Assembly: GCF_011299615.1 (NCBI RefSeq)
Contig: NZ_CP049861.1
Span: forward strand, 1,736,001-1,800,000
Length of the DNA stretch: 64,000 nucleotides
Reading direction: 5' to 3'
Origin: Erysipelothrix sp. HDW6C
GTDB taxonomy: Bacteria; Bacillota_I; Bacilli_A; Erysipelotrichales; Erysipelotrichaceae
This document shows, one piece after another, positions 19,603-29,286 of the stretch. The notes under the pieces are model-generated. The model searched no databases. It was not told the DNA's origin and saw only the letters and a list, made by a program, of their open reading frames with translations. The position numbers and the translations under genes were made by a program. How positions within the stretch are numbered: the stretch's first letter is position 1; each line of letters begins with the position of its first letter.

Positions 19603-20607
19603 ATGACTACACGTATTGCAATTAATGGATTTGGCCGAATCGGCCGCTTAACACTGCGCCGCATTTTAAGTCTTGATACTGATTTAGAAGTTGTCGCAAT
19701 CAATGATTTAACACAACCAAAAGTTCTCGCACACCTCTTCCGTTTTGATACAGCATTTGGACAATTTGATGGCAGTGTTGATTACACAGATGATGCCATT
19801 ATTATCAATGGAAAGGCAATCAAAGTATATGCTGAGAAAGATGCGAAGCATCTTCCTTGGGGCGATGATGCCATTGATGTTGTTGTAGAATCGACAGGAT
19901 TCTATACATCACAAGAAAAATCACAAGCACACCTTGATGCTGGAGCAAAGAAAGTCTTGATTTCCGGACCCGCAGGGAACATGAAAACGATTGTCTACAA
20001 CGTGAACGATGCGATTTTGGATGCGAATGATACGATTATTTCAGTAGCATCATGCACAACCAATGCCCTTGCTCCAATGGCAAAAGCACTCAACGATGCA
20101 TATGGTATCGAAGTCGGAACCATGACAACCATCCATGCCTATACAGGTAACCAAGCCCTTGTAGATGGTCCTAAAGGATTAAACCTGCGTGGTGCACGAG
20201 CTGCTGCTGGTAATATTGTTCCTTATACAACAGGTGCCGCTAAAGCGATTGGACTTGTGCTACCCGAGCTGAATGGTAAACTTCAAGGTCATTCGCACCG
20301 TGTTCCTGTCATTGATGGTTCTGTCGTTGAATTGGTTAGTATCTTACGTACGAAAGTAAGTGAAGATGACATCAATGCCTTGATGAAGAACGTAACCGAA
20401 AACAATCCATCATTTGGGTATACAGACTTGGAAATAGTTTCCAGTGATGTTATTGGTTCAACCTATGGATCTCTATTTGATGCAACACAAACTGAAGTCA
20501 CTACAGTTAATGACTACCAACTTGTTAAAACAGTCGCGTGGTATGATAATGAATTCGGCTTTGTCACTCAACTTGTCAGAGCACTCGAAAAATACGCTAC
20601 ACTTTAA
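19603..20607 (+). CDS. gap: Glyceraldehyde-3-phosphate dehydrogenase
   Basis: 334 aa, full length. NAD-binding GFGRIGR at 9-15, catalytic Cys151 in SCTTNALAP, and WYDNEFGF near the C terminus. Oxidises glyceraldehyde 3-phosphate to 1,3-bisphosphoglycerate in glycolysis. Here it is not with pgk/tpi but behind a tetR gene, which may mean a second, stress-controlled copy or simply an unusual arrangement. Start behind AAAGGAG. Confidence 0.95.
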   Translation: MTTRIAINGFGRIGRLTLRRILSLDTDLEVVAINDLTQPKVLAHLFRFDTAFGQFDGSVDYTDDAIIINGKAIKVYAEKDAKHLPWGDDAIDVVVESTGFYTSQEKSQAHLDAGAKKVLISGPAGNMKTIVYNVNDAILDANDTIISVASCTTNALAPMAKALNDAYGIEVGTMTTIHAYTGNQALVDGPKGLNLRGARAAAGNIVPYTTGAAKAIGLVLPELNGKLQGHSHRVPVIDGSVVELVSILRTKVSEDDINALMKNVTENNPSFGYTDLEIVSSDVIGSTYGSLFDATQTEVTTVNDYQLVKTVAWYDNEFGFVTQLVRALEKYATL

Positions 20608-20612
20608 GTACA

Positions 20613-20646
20613 AGAAAGGCACTTCATATTGATGAAGTGCCTTTCT
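20613..20646. terminator. Bidirectional terminator between gap and cdaR
   Basis: Perfect 15-bp stem (20613-20627 / 20632-20646) with 4-nt loop. The right arm touches the cdaR stop codon. T tracts are short on both sides. Confidence 0.75.
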
Positions 20647-21711
20647 TTAGTTCATATCTACATTATAGACGTCGCGTTTTGCTTGCCAATTGACTAAGGC
20701 CGCGAAGAGGCGAAATAAGTCTACAGTGTAGCGCGGATTCAACCCTGTACTTTCAGTAATGCGATTCAAACGATATTGCAGTGTATTACGATGTACCATT
20801 AAGTCATCTGCAATCTCATTAATACTTCCGTTATACCGAATGAATGACTGTAATGTCTCAATAAGTAAATCGTCAGCCAATGTGTCTATTGGATTCAATG
20901 TCTCGGTTTTGGCAGTCGTAATCATCGTAGCAAGTAAATCCAAATCATGGTAATCCGCTTGCTTTAAGAGGCGATCATGATAACCGAGTGCATGAAACAC
21001 GCTAATAAGACGTTTTAAATCTTCAAAGGATTGGGCAGCATTTTCAGCTTGCTTGCCTACATAAATACGAGTAACGTCCTGACGCTTTTTGAGGCGTTCA
21101 ATGATGTCATCATTCTTATCGTTTGTAATGATGACATACTGAAGTGTGGCATAGCGGTAGATACTGACGCCATCCAAGCACTTCTCCAAAACGGATGATT
21201 TCACATACGCTCCCAATTCAAAGATAATTAAATTGAATGCTTGCTCTAAATTGATATTAAAGCGTGGTGCTAATTCTTCAATTCGTTTGTTGTTTTCATC
21301 ATGTGATAAGAGAATACGATTGAAGAAATATTTCTTGCTGCCCTTTACACGAAATTCATCCTGCATCTTAAGATAGCTGGATATCATCAAAACAACGGTA
21401 GAGTTTACTAGTTTACAAAAAGGAATAACCTCCAAAGGATTTCCAGTGATACCGACGACGCCAATAATGCGCTCTCCAAGAAGAATAGGATCGTTTGTAC
21501 CACGTTTCTCGGTTGCGGTTTCCTCATAGATTGTCACCATCTCACCTGAAGAAATGGCTTCACGGGCACCTCGGTGGAGGTCACCGATACGATCTTTTTC
21601 ACCACTGCCGATGATCGTCCCTGTCTCATCCATAATATTGATGTTATAGGGAATATCTTCCATCATTTTGTTGACAATTTCCTGTATGTTAATTGATGCT
21701 AATAAACTCAT
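20647..21711 (-). CDS. cdaR: CdaR-type sugar-diacid/glycerate regulator
   Basis: About 354 aa. N-terminal diacid-recognition domain (INIMDETGTIIGSGEKDRIG), middle GGDEF-like region, and a PucR-type C-terminal helix-turn-helix (LMVHRNTLQYRLNRITE). CdaR proteins activate glycerate and sugar-diacid genes, which fits the upstream genes. A GTG at 21723 overlaps the pyruvate kinase stop; the ATG at 21711 has GAGGTC just upstream and is preferred. Confidence 0.88.
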   Translation of the reverse strand: MSLLASINIQEIVNKMMEDIPYNINIMDETGTIIGSGEKDRIGDLHRGAREAISSGEMVTIYEETATEKRGTNDPILLGERIIGVVGITGNPLEVIPFCKLVNSTVVLMISSYLKMQDEFRVKGSKKYFFNRILLSHDENNKRIEELAPRFNINLEQAFNLIIFELGAYVKSSVLEKCLDGVSIYRYATLQYVIITNDKNDDIIERLKKRQDVTRIYVGKQAENAAQSFEDLKRLISVFHALGYHDRLLKQADYHDLDLLATMITTAKTETLNPIDTLADDLLIETLQSFIRYNGSINEIADDLMVHRNTLQYRLNRITESTGLNPRYTVDLFRLFAALVNWQAKRDVYNVDMN

Positions 21712-21719
21712 TTTTGACC

Positions 21720-22721
21720 TCACAGTTCGTTACGATGTCGATAACTTTCATCACAAATACGGCGCATTACCGTGACTGCTTCAATTGGATAGTCTCCAAC
21801 CGCAGTCTCTGCTGAGAGCATCACAAAACTGGCTCCCTCAAACACCGCATTGGCAACATCACTCACCTCTGCCCGTGTCGGCTTGGGTGCTTGAATCATC
21901 GATTCAAGCATTTGTGTAGCGACAATACTTAGTTTGTGATGATGATGACATCGTTTGATAATCTCTCGTTGAAAAAACGGAACACGCTCATACGGTACTT
22001 CAATACCCAAGTCTCCACGGGCAATCATAATGCCATCACACTCTGAAATAATGGATTCTAGGTTATCAAGTCCTTCTTGATTTTCAATTTTCGCAATGAT
22101 TTTTGTATGCTTGAAATCCAGTGCTTGTAATGTGTTGCGAACCACCATTATATCATCAATCGAACGTGTAAAACTAACCGCAACATAATCAGGTGCTGAT
22201 GCAAAGGATGCAAGAATTGTCTTGTCTTTCTCTGATAGAATATCCAAATCAATATGTTTCCCTGGGATGTTTACACCCTTGTGATTGCTAAGGAGTCCCC
22301 CTTGCATCACCTGTGTCACAACGCCATCTTCGGTTATATCAATCACGCGCAATACAATCCTGCCATCATCAACATACACTGTATCGCCACGCTCTACACC
22401 GCTTGTGATATCTTTGTAGGATATACTGACACCCAATTGATTTCCTACACACATATGGGTGAACAGCGTAAACTGTTGATTTACTTCAAGTTGAGTAGAA
22501 TCCCTGGCAAAGGTTCCAATACGAATTTCAGGACCATTGGTGTCAACCAAACATGCTGCATTCGAAACCAGTGCCATGGTTTCTTGAAATTGAATGCAAT
22601 GTTGATAATCTGCATGTGAGATATTATAGCGAATAATGCTTGCACCAACATCAACGAGTTCATTGAGTTTCTCAGAAGTTGAAACGCTGGGACCGTATGT
22701 CGCAATAATTTTGGTTTCCAT
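21720..22721 (-). CDS. Pyruvate kinase lacking the C-terminal domain
   Basis: 333 aa against about 470-590 for usual pyruvate kinases. The barrel and B domain are present: [12 protein letters not shown] with the catalytic Lys, DLGIEVPYE, and ATQMLESM. The protein stops soon after the barrel, so the allosteric C-terminal domain is missing. Two usually conserved spots differ: RYNISHA at 31-37 (RLNFSHG-like in most) and DTNGPEIR at 60-67 (DTKGPEIR in most). It lies between glycerate kinase and cdaR, so I infer a dedicated enzyme for glycerate-derived PEP. Confidence 0.88.
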   Translation of the reverse strand: METKIIATYGPSVSTSEKLNELVDVGASIIRYNISHADYQHCIQFQETMALVSNAACLVDTNGPEIRIGTFARDSTQLEVNQQFTLFTHMCVGNQLGVSISYKDITSGVERGDTVYVDDGRIVLRVIDITEDGVVTQVMQGGLLSNHKGVNIPGKHIDLDILSEKDKTILASFASAPDYVAVSFTRSIDDIMVVRNTLQALDFKHTKIIAKIENQEGLDNLESIISECDGIMIARGDLGIEVPYERVPFFQREIIKRCHHHHKLSIVATQMLESMIQAPKPTRAEVSDVANAVFEGASFVMLSAETAVGDYPIEAVTVMRRICDESYRHRNEL

Positions 22722-22734
22722 GATATCTCCTTTT

Positions 22735-23871
22735 TTAACGGTTGACTGTATTTAGGAGCCGCGCAATGTTCTCACATGTTCGTTGAACATTTTGTGGCCC
22801 TTCTTTAAGTGCTTCACCAAGAGACATCGCACCAGGAACAATTCCAAAGATTGAATCAATGGCATGATCATACAGTGAATCGATATCATCACCGACATTA
22901 CCAGCTACGACAATGACAGGAATACTTTGCTTCTTGGCTTCTTTCGCAACCCCATAAGGTGTCTTCCCAAATTTTGTTTGAAAATCAATTCCACCTTCTC
23001 CAGTAATGCAATAGTCGGCATCTTTGAGAGCCTCACCAAGGCGTGAATACTCAATTACAATATCAATACCGCGCTGCATTTTTGAATTCGTGAATAGTAA
23101 TAATCCCGCACCCAGACCTCCAGCGCCACCAGCTCCTGGAACATCCTTCACATCTTTACCAAGGTCATGACTGGCGATGTCTGCGTAATGTGATAGTGAG
23201 CGGTCCAAGTGTTGAACCATTTCAGGTGTTGCTCCTTTTTGGGGACCGAATACTTGGGATGCACCATTTTTTCCACATAGTGGATTGGTAACATCACTGG
23301 CAACAATGATACTCATTGTTTTAATACGTACATCCGTGTTGGTAGTATCAATCGTTGCGAGTGCATCCAATGCACCGCCACCTTCGGGTAAATCATTGCC
23401 ATCTTTATCGAGGAATCGAACTCCCAAGGCACGTGCCATTCCCGTTCCACCATCATTGGTTGCGGAACCACCGATACCAAGAATAATTTTATGAACACCT
23501 TGGTCCAGGGCATCAAGAATTAATTCTCCCGTTCCATAAGTCGTCGTAATCAAGGGATTCTTAGTTGCCTCGCTCACATAAGCTATGCCACTGGCAGATG
23601 CCATCTCAATGATGGCAGTTTCACCATCACCCAAGATTCCATAAACTGCATCCACAGGATTCCCAAGTGGACCTTTGACTGATTTATGAATTTGTTTTCC
23701 CTGCGTTGCATCAACTAAGGATTGAACAGTGCCTTCACCACCGTCAGCCATTGGAACATGCACAAATTCGGCATCGGGAAGAATTTTCTTGAATCCTGTC
23801 TCCATTGCAATACATACTTCTTTTGCTGTCATCGACTCTTTGAATGAATCGGGTGCAAATACAATTTTCAT
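22735..23871 (-). CDS. glxK: Glycerate kinase
   Basis: 378 aa, GarK/GlxK family (glycerate kinase type 1). Characteristic N terminus [31 protein letters not shown] and ITGEGGID. Phosphorylates D-glycerate to 2-phosphoglycerate (some members give 3-phosphoglycerate). Placed between a permease and a pyruvate kinase, so uptake, phosphorylation and final glycolytic step are in one operon. Confidence 0.93.
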   Translation of the reverse strand: MKIVFAPDSFKESMTAKEVCIAMETGFKKILPDAEFVHVPMADGGEGTVQSLVDATQGKQIHKSVKGPLGNPVDAVYGILGDGETAIIEMASASGIAYVSEATKNPLITTTYGTGELILDALDQGVHKIILGIGGSATNDGGTGMARALGVRFLDKDGNDLPEGGGALDALATIDTTNTDVRIKTMSIIVASDVTNPLCGKNGASQVFGPQKGATPEMVQHLDRSLSHYADIASHDLGKDVKDVPGAGGAGGLGAGLLLFTNSKMQRGIDIVIEYSRLGEALKDADYCITGEGGIDFQTKFGKTPYGVAKEAKKQSIPVIVVAGNVGDDIDSLYDHAIDSIFGIVPGAMSLGEALKEGPQNVQRTCENIARLLNTVNR

Positions 23872-23890
23872 CAGAAATCTCCTTTAATAG

Positions 23891-25189
23891 TTAGAATATA
23901 AAACCATATAAAATTGTTGCAGTAAGTGCCATTGAACCCCCAACAAGGGCTTCATAAGGAAGTACTTTGAGACGCTGTTTGATGGTCATTTTCATCCCAC
24001 TTGCGGTAACATGGAAATAGTTTCCTTGTGGAACTTGATCAAGGACAGTTGCACCTGTATGAACCATGGCTGCCGCTGCAGTCGGTGTGACCCCCATATC
24101 AAGAATTGCTTGACCAAATGATTCGGTTGCGACGATAACTGCTGTTGAGGTTGAACCAGTAGCAGCTCCCATCAGTATTCCCGAAATTGGAGCCAACAAT
24201 GTTCCCGATATCCCCATCGTCTCAATCACTTTAACAACTTGAACTGAGAGGTCACTGCTTGAGATAAGTCCCGCAATCGCCCCTGCGCCGATAAGAATAA
24301 GAACAGTATCGGTCATTTTTTTCAATCCAGTATTGGCATAATGCAACAAGTGTTTGGTCTTACCCATAGCAATTGTTCCAACAATTGCTGCAAGCGGTAA
24401 TATAAACATTGCATCAACATTAAACGCTTTAAGTGCATCGATATTTAGAATTGACCCAATTGGATTGATTAGCAAGAGGATAACAGCCACAAGAGGACCG
24501 ACAATTGCCCGACCGAATCGTGGGTATTCTTTGGTATCAATTTCATTAACATCATCAATATCCTCTTTGGCTATTTTATCACCTTTATTACGAATTACAT
24601 TGGCAATAATGACTGTAACAATTAACCCAACGACTGCTGGAATAAAGTCTGCAATCATCAAATCACTGAGTTCAAGTCCGAAACCTTTTGCCGCAGCAAT
24701 CGTATTTGGATTGGGTGAAATGACATTTCCTGCCTTCCCTCCTCCTGATAAGGCTAAGAGTAATGCTGTTTTAGATATACCAATTTTGTCTCCTACCGAC
24801 AATGCAATCGGTGCAACGATAAGTACAGCCACAGGAATGAATACCCCAACTGCTGTAATAATCATGGTTGCAAGTGCCAAGGCCAGTATGGCTTGACTCT
24901 CTCCCATCTTATTGACGATTGTCTTTGCGATAGATTCCGCAGCTCCGGATTCCATCATAACCCCCGCTAAGAGACCCGCAGCAATCACTCGAATGACGGT
25001 TCCCATAATACTTTGTGTACCCGAAGTAATCATACTTACCACACCAGGTAAATTCGCACCACCAATGAGTGCACCAATAATTGCCCCTAAAAACAATGAA
25101 TAAACAGGATTCAATTTCTTAAATATTAGTATAATTGCGATTGCTAATCCAACAATTGCACCAATCCAACTTATTGTAGTTCCTTCCAT
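23891..25189 (-). CDS. GntP-family permease, probably for glycerate
   Basis: 432 aa with about 12 hydrophobic segments and the glycine-rich motifs of GntP/gluconate:H+ symporters (ALSGGGKAGNVISPNPNT, PTAAAAMVHTGATVLDQVPQ). Gene context with glycerate kinase makes glycerate the likely substrate; gluconate cannot be excluded. First gene of the operon. Confidence 0.88.
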   Translation of the reverse strand: MEGTTISWIGAIVGLAIAIILIFKKLNPVYSLFLGAIIGALIGGANLPGVVSMITSGTQSIMGTVIRVIAAGLLAGVMMESGAAESIAKTIVNKMGESQAILALALATMIITAVGVFIPVAVLIVAPIALSVGDKIGISKTALLLALSGGGKAGNVISPNPNTIAAAKGFGLELSDLMIADFIPAVVGLIVTVIIANVIRNKGDKIAKEDIDDVNEIDTKEYPRFGRAIVGPLVAVILLLINPIGSILNIDALKAFNVDAMFILPLAAIVGTIAMGKTKHLLHYANTGLKKMTDTVLILIGAGAIAGLISSSDLSVQVVKVIETMGISGTLLAPISGILMGAATGSTSTAVIVATESFGQAILDMGVTPTAAAAMVHTGATVLDQVPQGNYFHVTASGMKMTIKQRLKVLPYEALVGGSMALTATILYGFIF

Positions 25190-25209
25190 TCTATTTCTCC
25201 TTTAAGTAG

Positions 25210-25223
25210 TGTAACCGGTTACT
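25210..25223 (-). promoter_or_regulatory. cre-like site before the glycerate operon
   Basis: TGTAACCGGTTACT matches the cre consensus at 13 of 14 positions and holds a perfect 12-bp palindrome. It is 20 bp upstream of the permease ATG. Likely carbon catabolite repression by CcpA. Confidence 0.65.
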
Positions 25224-25343
25224 GATATCATCTTATCGTAGCGTCACGTAACCAACAATTGACAAAAGAGAGAATATTTTGGGCAAATGCACAATATCTT
25301 CCCAGCCATACGCAATAATTACCCGTTCGGACAAGAAATGAAG

Positions 25344-25480
25344 TATAATATGTAAGGTTCGATTCTAAGGAATCATCTACGAAGCATTTCTAGTACACCA
25401 TACAATAAAGATATTCATTCCCACATTGTCTTAGTTTTTGGTTCCCTATCAGGAAAAACTTCACAATTTAAGGAGAAACA
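25344..25480 (+). promoter_or_regulatory. -10 and long leader of the DEAD-box helicase
   Basis: TATAAT at 25344-25349 without a clear -35; transcription from about 25356 gives a 125-nt untranslated leader with a small hairpin (GATTC...GAATC near 25370-25383). Long leaders are common for cold-shock RNA helicases; I see no known riboswitch here. The rest of 25224-25343 shows nothing identifiable. Confidence 0.4.
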
Positions 25481-26884
25481 ATGAAATTTGAAGATTTAGG
25501 AATTAATGCTAACATTTTGTCAGCATTAGAAGCACAAAATTATACACAGCCAACACCCATCCAAGAAAAGGCAATCCCGTTTGTATTACGCGGTCGCGAT
25601 GTTTTGGGTCTGGCACAAACTGGTACAGGAAAGACAGCTGCCTTTGCAGTACCTACGATTCAGCGTTTAAGCGCAACAAAAACAGAAGGCAAGCGAAAAA
25701 TACGCTCTTTAGTGTTAAGCCCAACCCGTGAACTTGCATTGCAAATTCATGAGAGTTTTGAGAACTATGCTGTAAACACTAAAATTAGATCCGCTGTAAT
25801 TTTTGGCGGTGTCTCCCAAGTACCTCAAGTAAAAGCATTACGCAGTGGCGTGGATGTTCTTGTTGCTACACCCGGTCGTTTGAATGATTTGATCAAACAA
25901 AAGCATGTGAGTCTGGATGATGTTGAGATTTTTATCCTCGATGAAGCAGACCGTATGTTAGATATGGGATTCATTCACGATATCAAACGGATTCTTCCCC
26001 TGTTACCAAAGAAAAAACAAACACTACTTTTCTCGGCAACAATGCCCCCTGAGATTACAGAAATTGTCGATTCACTTTTAAAGAATCCAATTGAGGTATC
26101 CGTTGCACCCGTATCATCAGCAGTTGATACCGTTGAACAATTCGTTTATTATGTTGACCGCAATAATAAGACAAAACTCTTGATTGACATTTTAAAAGAA
26201 AAATCAGACGCCAACGTCCTTGTCTTTACGCGTACCAAACACGGTGCCGATAAAGTTGTTCGTGAACTCTTAAAACATCAAGTGAGCGCAGCGGCAATTC
26301 ATGGAAACAAGTCACAGACTGCGCGCCAGATTGCCCTCGCAAATTTTAAAGAAGGTAAAATCCAAGTTCTTGTGGCTACCGATATTGCTGCACGTGGTAT
26401 AGATATTGATGAATTATCGTATGTTATTAATTATGATTTATCCGATGTTCCTGAAACCTATGTACACCGTATTGGTCGTACGGGTCGTGCGGGTTCAACT
26501 GGAGTCGCGATTGCATTTTGTAATTTCGAAGAAATTCCATTATTGAAACAAATCGAATCTTTGATTCGCAAGAAAATTACCGTGATTGAAAATCACGACT
26601 ACCCTCTTATCGATAAAACAGTAAAACCAAAGAAACAAAACAAAAAAGCCAAGGCACGTGCGGCTGCTGTCAAAGAGACACAACCCCGTCGCAAGCCCAA
26701 ACCTGTTTCAAAAGATAAAGGTGCACCAAAAGCTGGCCAGAAGAAATCAGATGGTAAAGCTTCCAAAGCACGTCGTGGAAAAAACGATACCGCTGAGAAG
26801 AAGGAAAATGGCCCTTACAATTGGTCCAACCATCAATCAAAAAAGAAACCCAGAAAACCAGCACGTAAGAAAACGACTGTATAA
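25481..26884 (+). CDS. DEAD-box RNA helicase
   Basis: 467 aa. Motifs in order: Q motif (PTPIQEKA), I AQTGTGKT, Ia PTRELALQ, II DEAD (ILDEADRMLD), III SAT, IV-VI ending in HRIGRTGRAG. The basic, lysine-rich tail from about residue 380 to the end is likely RNA-binding. It resembles the CshA/RhlE group used in ribosome assembly and RNA decay, often cold-inducible. Single-gene unit with AAGGAG and a strong terminator. Confidence 0.93.
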   Translation: MKFEDLGINANILSALEAQNYTQPTPIQEKAIPFVLRGRDVLGLAQTGTGKTAAFAVPTIQRLSATKTEGKRKIRSLVLSPTRELALQIHESFENYAVNTKIRSAVIFGGVSQVPQVKALRSGVDVLVATPGRLNDLIKQKHVSLDDVEIFILDEADRMLDMGFIHDIKRILPLLPKKKQTLLFSATMPPEITEIVDSLLKNPIEVSVAPVSSAVDTVEQFVYYVDRNNKTKLLIDILKEKSDANVLVFTRTKHGADKVVRELLKHQVSAAAIHGNKSQTARQIALANFKEGKIQVLVATDIAARGIDIDELSYVINYDLSDVPETYVHRIGRTGRAGSTGVAIAFCNFEEIPLLKQIESLIRKKITVIENHDYPLIDKTVKPKKQNKKAKARAAAVKETQPRRKPKPVSKDKGAPKAGQKKSDGKASKARRGKNDTAEKKENGPYNWSNHQSKKKPRKPARKKTTV

Positions 26885-26888
26885 TCTT

Positions 26889-26925
26889 AAAACTGCATCA
26901 GCAACAAAGTGATGCAGTTTTTTTT
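26889..26925 (+). terminator. Terminator after the DEAD-box helicase
   Basis: Perfect 12-bp stem (26889-26900 / 26910-26921), 9-nt loop, eight T. Confidence 0.9.
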
Positions 26926-27076
26926 ATTCTTCACAAAGTACCACAACAAAATGAAAGCGCATCATTATGTTTCAGAATTTCTTACAAAAATGATTAAAAA
27001 TGACTAATGTGTCATATACAATACCTTCATAAAACGATACAATGGAGACAGAACATTAATGACAGGGAGGTCACAT

Positions 27077-28585
27077 ATGAATCATTTTAAACGAGCATGG
27101 CTAAGTGTCATACGTCGTAAAGGTAAATCTTTAATTTTACTGGTCGTCGTATTTATTCTTGGTAATGTCATTGCTGGAGCTTTCTCAATACAGCAAGCGT
27201 CCGTGAATGTTGAAAAGACAATTAAGAAACAATTGGGTGCTGTCGCAACCATTGAAGTTGATTATGAGAAACTGCAAGAAGAGTCAATCAAAAATCCTGA
27301 GCTTGTTTTTGAGTATGATGGTATTTCTGAGGCACTCATTGCTGAAGTTGCAAAACTAGAACAAGTTCGTTACTACGACTATAGCATTCCAACTTCATTT
27401 CGTTCAAAAACCGTTAAACTGGTTAGTGAAGAAGAATCTGGTGTCGTTATTGGAGGTTCAGGCAGTGAGTATGGTGAATACTTCAATGCCACGGGTGTTG
27501 AGTACCCACCAGTAACGGATATTGATCAAGGCAAAATCGAACTTGTTAGTGGTCGCGTCTTTACACCTGAAGACATTACAAGTGGTAAACTTGTGATGCT
27601 TGTCTCTGAAAAATTTGCAAGCACAAATGGTGTGAGTGTAGGTGATTCTTTGGTTTTCCAAAATATCATTACCGATTACAACACCGAAGGTAAAGAAACA
27701 GTCATTGCACAGCGTGATGTATCCTTAGAAATTATCGGTACATTCAAACCCTTGATTGTTGAAAATTCAACAGACCCAAGCAAACCAACGCCACGCAGTG
27801 ATGCAAAATCACAAGAACTTTCATGGCGAGAAAATGAATTAAATAACCGTCTTTATATTCCAAACAAAGTTGCAATTCAAGAAGCCGTTTACAATCAAGA
27901 AGAACTTGCAAAAGTTCATCCAGAATACTTTGAAGATACAACATTAACCGCAGAACAAATGATTATGCGCTACATCCAACCAACATTCGTTCTCAACGAC
28001 CCAGAGTCTGTAGAACCTTTCCGTGACGCAGTCAACCCAATGCTTGGTGAATACTATAAAGTTGTCACTTCAAGCGATGCGTATGATTCCATTGCCGGGC
28101 CTGTTAAATCATTGGATACAATGTCAAAAATCACCCTTTATGTTGCCATAGGTGCAGCAATTCTTATCTTAAGTCTTGTTATTGTATTGTTCCTTCGTGA
28201 TCGCAAACACGAGTTGGGTATTTATCTCTCTTTGGGTGATCGCAGAAATGGTGTCCTCTCACAAATTGTAATGGAAGTTGTTATGGTTGCATTCGTGGGA
28301 CTTTCACTTTCATTGGTAACAGGAAACATGATTGCAAATAGTCTATCAACTTCAATGATGGAAAACAACATGACCGATCCTAATGGTCCAATCATGTACG
28401 GAAACTACTACGGTGGTCCTCAAACAGACCTTACTGAAGAAGATGTCCGTGATGCCTATAAAGTCGAACTGACACCGCAATATATTGGCCTATTCTACTT
28501 GATTGGTTTGGGTGTCACAATTGGTTCAACAATCGTTCCAATCGTTTATATTACCCGACTCAATCCAAAGAAAATTATGATGTAA
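27077..28585 (+). CDS. FtsX/MacB-type ABC transporter permease
   Basis: 502 aa from the preferred ATG, which follows GGGAGG; the frame extends six codons further up. One N-terminal membrane helix (LILLVVVFILGNVIAGAF), a roughly 300-residue extracellular domain, then three helices near the C terminus, the FtsX/MacB_PCD layout. These mechanotransmission-type permeases export lipoproteins, peptides or drugs or remodel the wall. ATPase partner follows 11 bp later. Confidence 0.9.
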   Translation: MNHFKRAWLSVIRRKGKSLILLVVVFILGNVIAGAFSIQQASVNVEKTIKKQLGAVATIEVDYEKLQEESIKNPELVFEYDGISEALIAEVAKLEQVRYYDYSIPTSFRSKTVKLVSEEESGVVIGGSGSEYGEYFNATGVEYPPVTDIDQGKIELVSGRVFTPEDITSGKLVMLVSEKFASTNGVSVGDSLVFQNIITDYNTEGKETVIAQRDVSLEIIGTFKPLIVENSTDPSKPTPRSDAKSQELSWRENELNNRLYIPNKVAIQEAVYNQEELAKVHPEYFEDTTLTAEQMIMRYIQPTFVLNDPESVEPFRDAVNPMLGEYYKVVTSSDAYDSIAGPVKSLDTMSKITLYVAIGAAILILSLVIVLFLRDRKHELGIYLSLGDRRNGVLSQIVMEVVMVAFVGLSLSLVTGNMIANSLSTSMMENNMTDPNGPIMYGNYYGGPQTDLTEEDVRDAYKVELTPQYIGLFYLIGLGVTIGSTIVPIVYITRLNPKKIMM

Positions 28586-28596
28586 GGAGAAAACGC

Positions 28597-29286
28597 ATGT
28601 CATTAATTAAAGCAAATAACATTAACTATTTTTATCAAGATGGTGATCAACGTCGCTTTATTCTTCGTGATGTGAATGTTGCCTTTGAAAAAGGCACATT
28701 CCACGCAATTCTTGGCCAATCCGGGTCGGGTAAGACAACCTTTCTTTCTTTACTCAGTGCCCTTGACGAACCCAAAGACGGAACCATTGTCTATGAAGAC
28801 AAAGATGTAAAAGCCATTGGTTATGATAAGTATCGTCGTGATAACATCGGTATTATCTTTCAAAGTTACAACCTTGTTCCACATCTCACAGCGCACGAAA
28901 ACGTCTTGCTTGCAATGAGCATAACTGACAATGAGTTGCCAAAAGATCAAAATGAAGTTGCCTACAACCTTCTTGACTATATCGGCATTACCAAGTCAAA
29001 AGCAGACCGCTTAGTCACAAAACTTTCGGGTGGTGAACAACAGCGTGTAGCAATCGCCCGCGCGCTTGCCACAAACGTTGATTTAATCCTAGCTGATGAG
29101 CCTACTGGAAACCTTGATGAGGAAATGGAACAAGAGATCATTAACATCTTCAAGACACTTGCTCATGAACATAATAAGTGTGTTATCGTAGTTACCCACT
29201 CTAATGAAATTGCCCGCCAAGCAGATGTTTCTTACTACTTACGTAAAGGAAACCTCAGCAAATTAGACGAGGAAACCAATGTCTGA
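28597..29286 (+). CDS. ABC transporter ATP-binding protein (LolD/MacB type)
   Basis: 229 aa. Walker [11 protein letters not shown]-loop [10 protein letters not shown], signature [15 protein letters not shown], Walker [14 protein letters not shown]-loop VTHS. This is the single-domain ATPase that pairs with FtsX-type permeases, here the gene just upstream. It overlaps the PASTA protein gene by 8 bp. Confidence 0.95.
   Translation: MSLIKANNINYFYQDGDQRRFILRDVNVAFEKGTFHAILGQSGSGKTTFLSLLSALDEPKDGTIVYEDKDVKAIGYDKYRRDNIGIIFQSYNLVPHLTAHENVLLAMSITDNELPKDQNEVAYNLLDYIGITKSKADRLVTKLSGGEQQRVAIARALATNVDLILADEPTGNLDEEMEQEIINIFKTLAHEHNKCVIVVTHSNEIARQADVSYYLRKGNLSKLDEETNV

Noticed and set aside
24354-24896. 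180-codon plus-strand frame opposite the GntP permease
   Set aside because: Low-complexity Ile/Ala/Thr translation typical of the complement of a membrane protein; no start signals.
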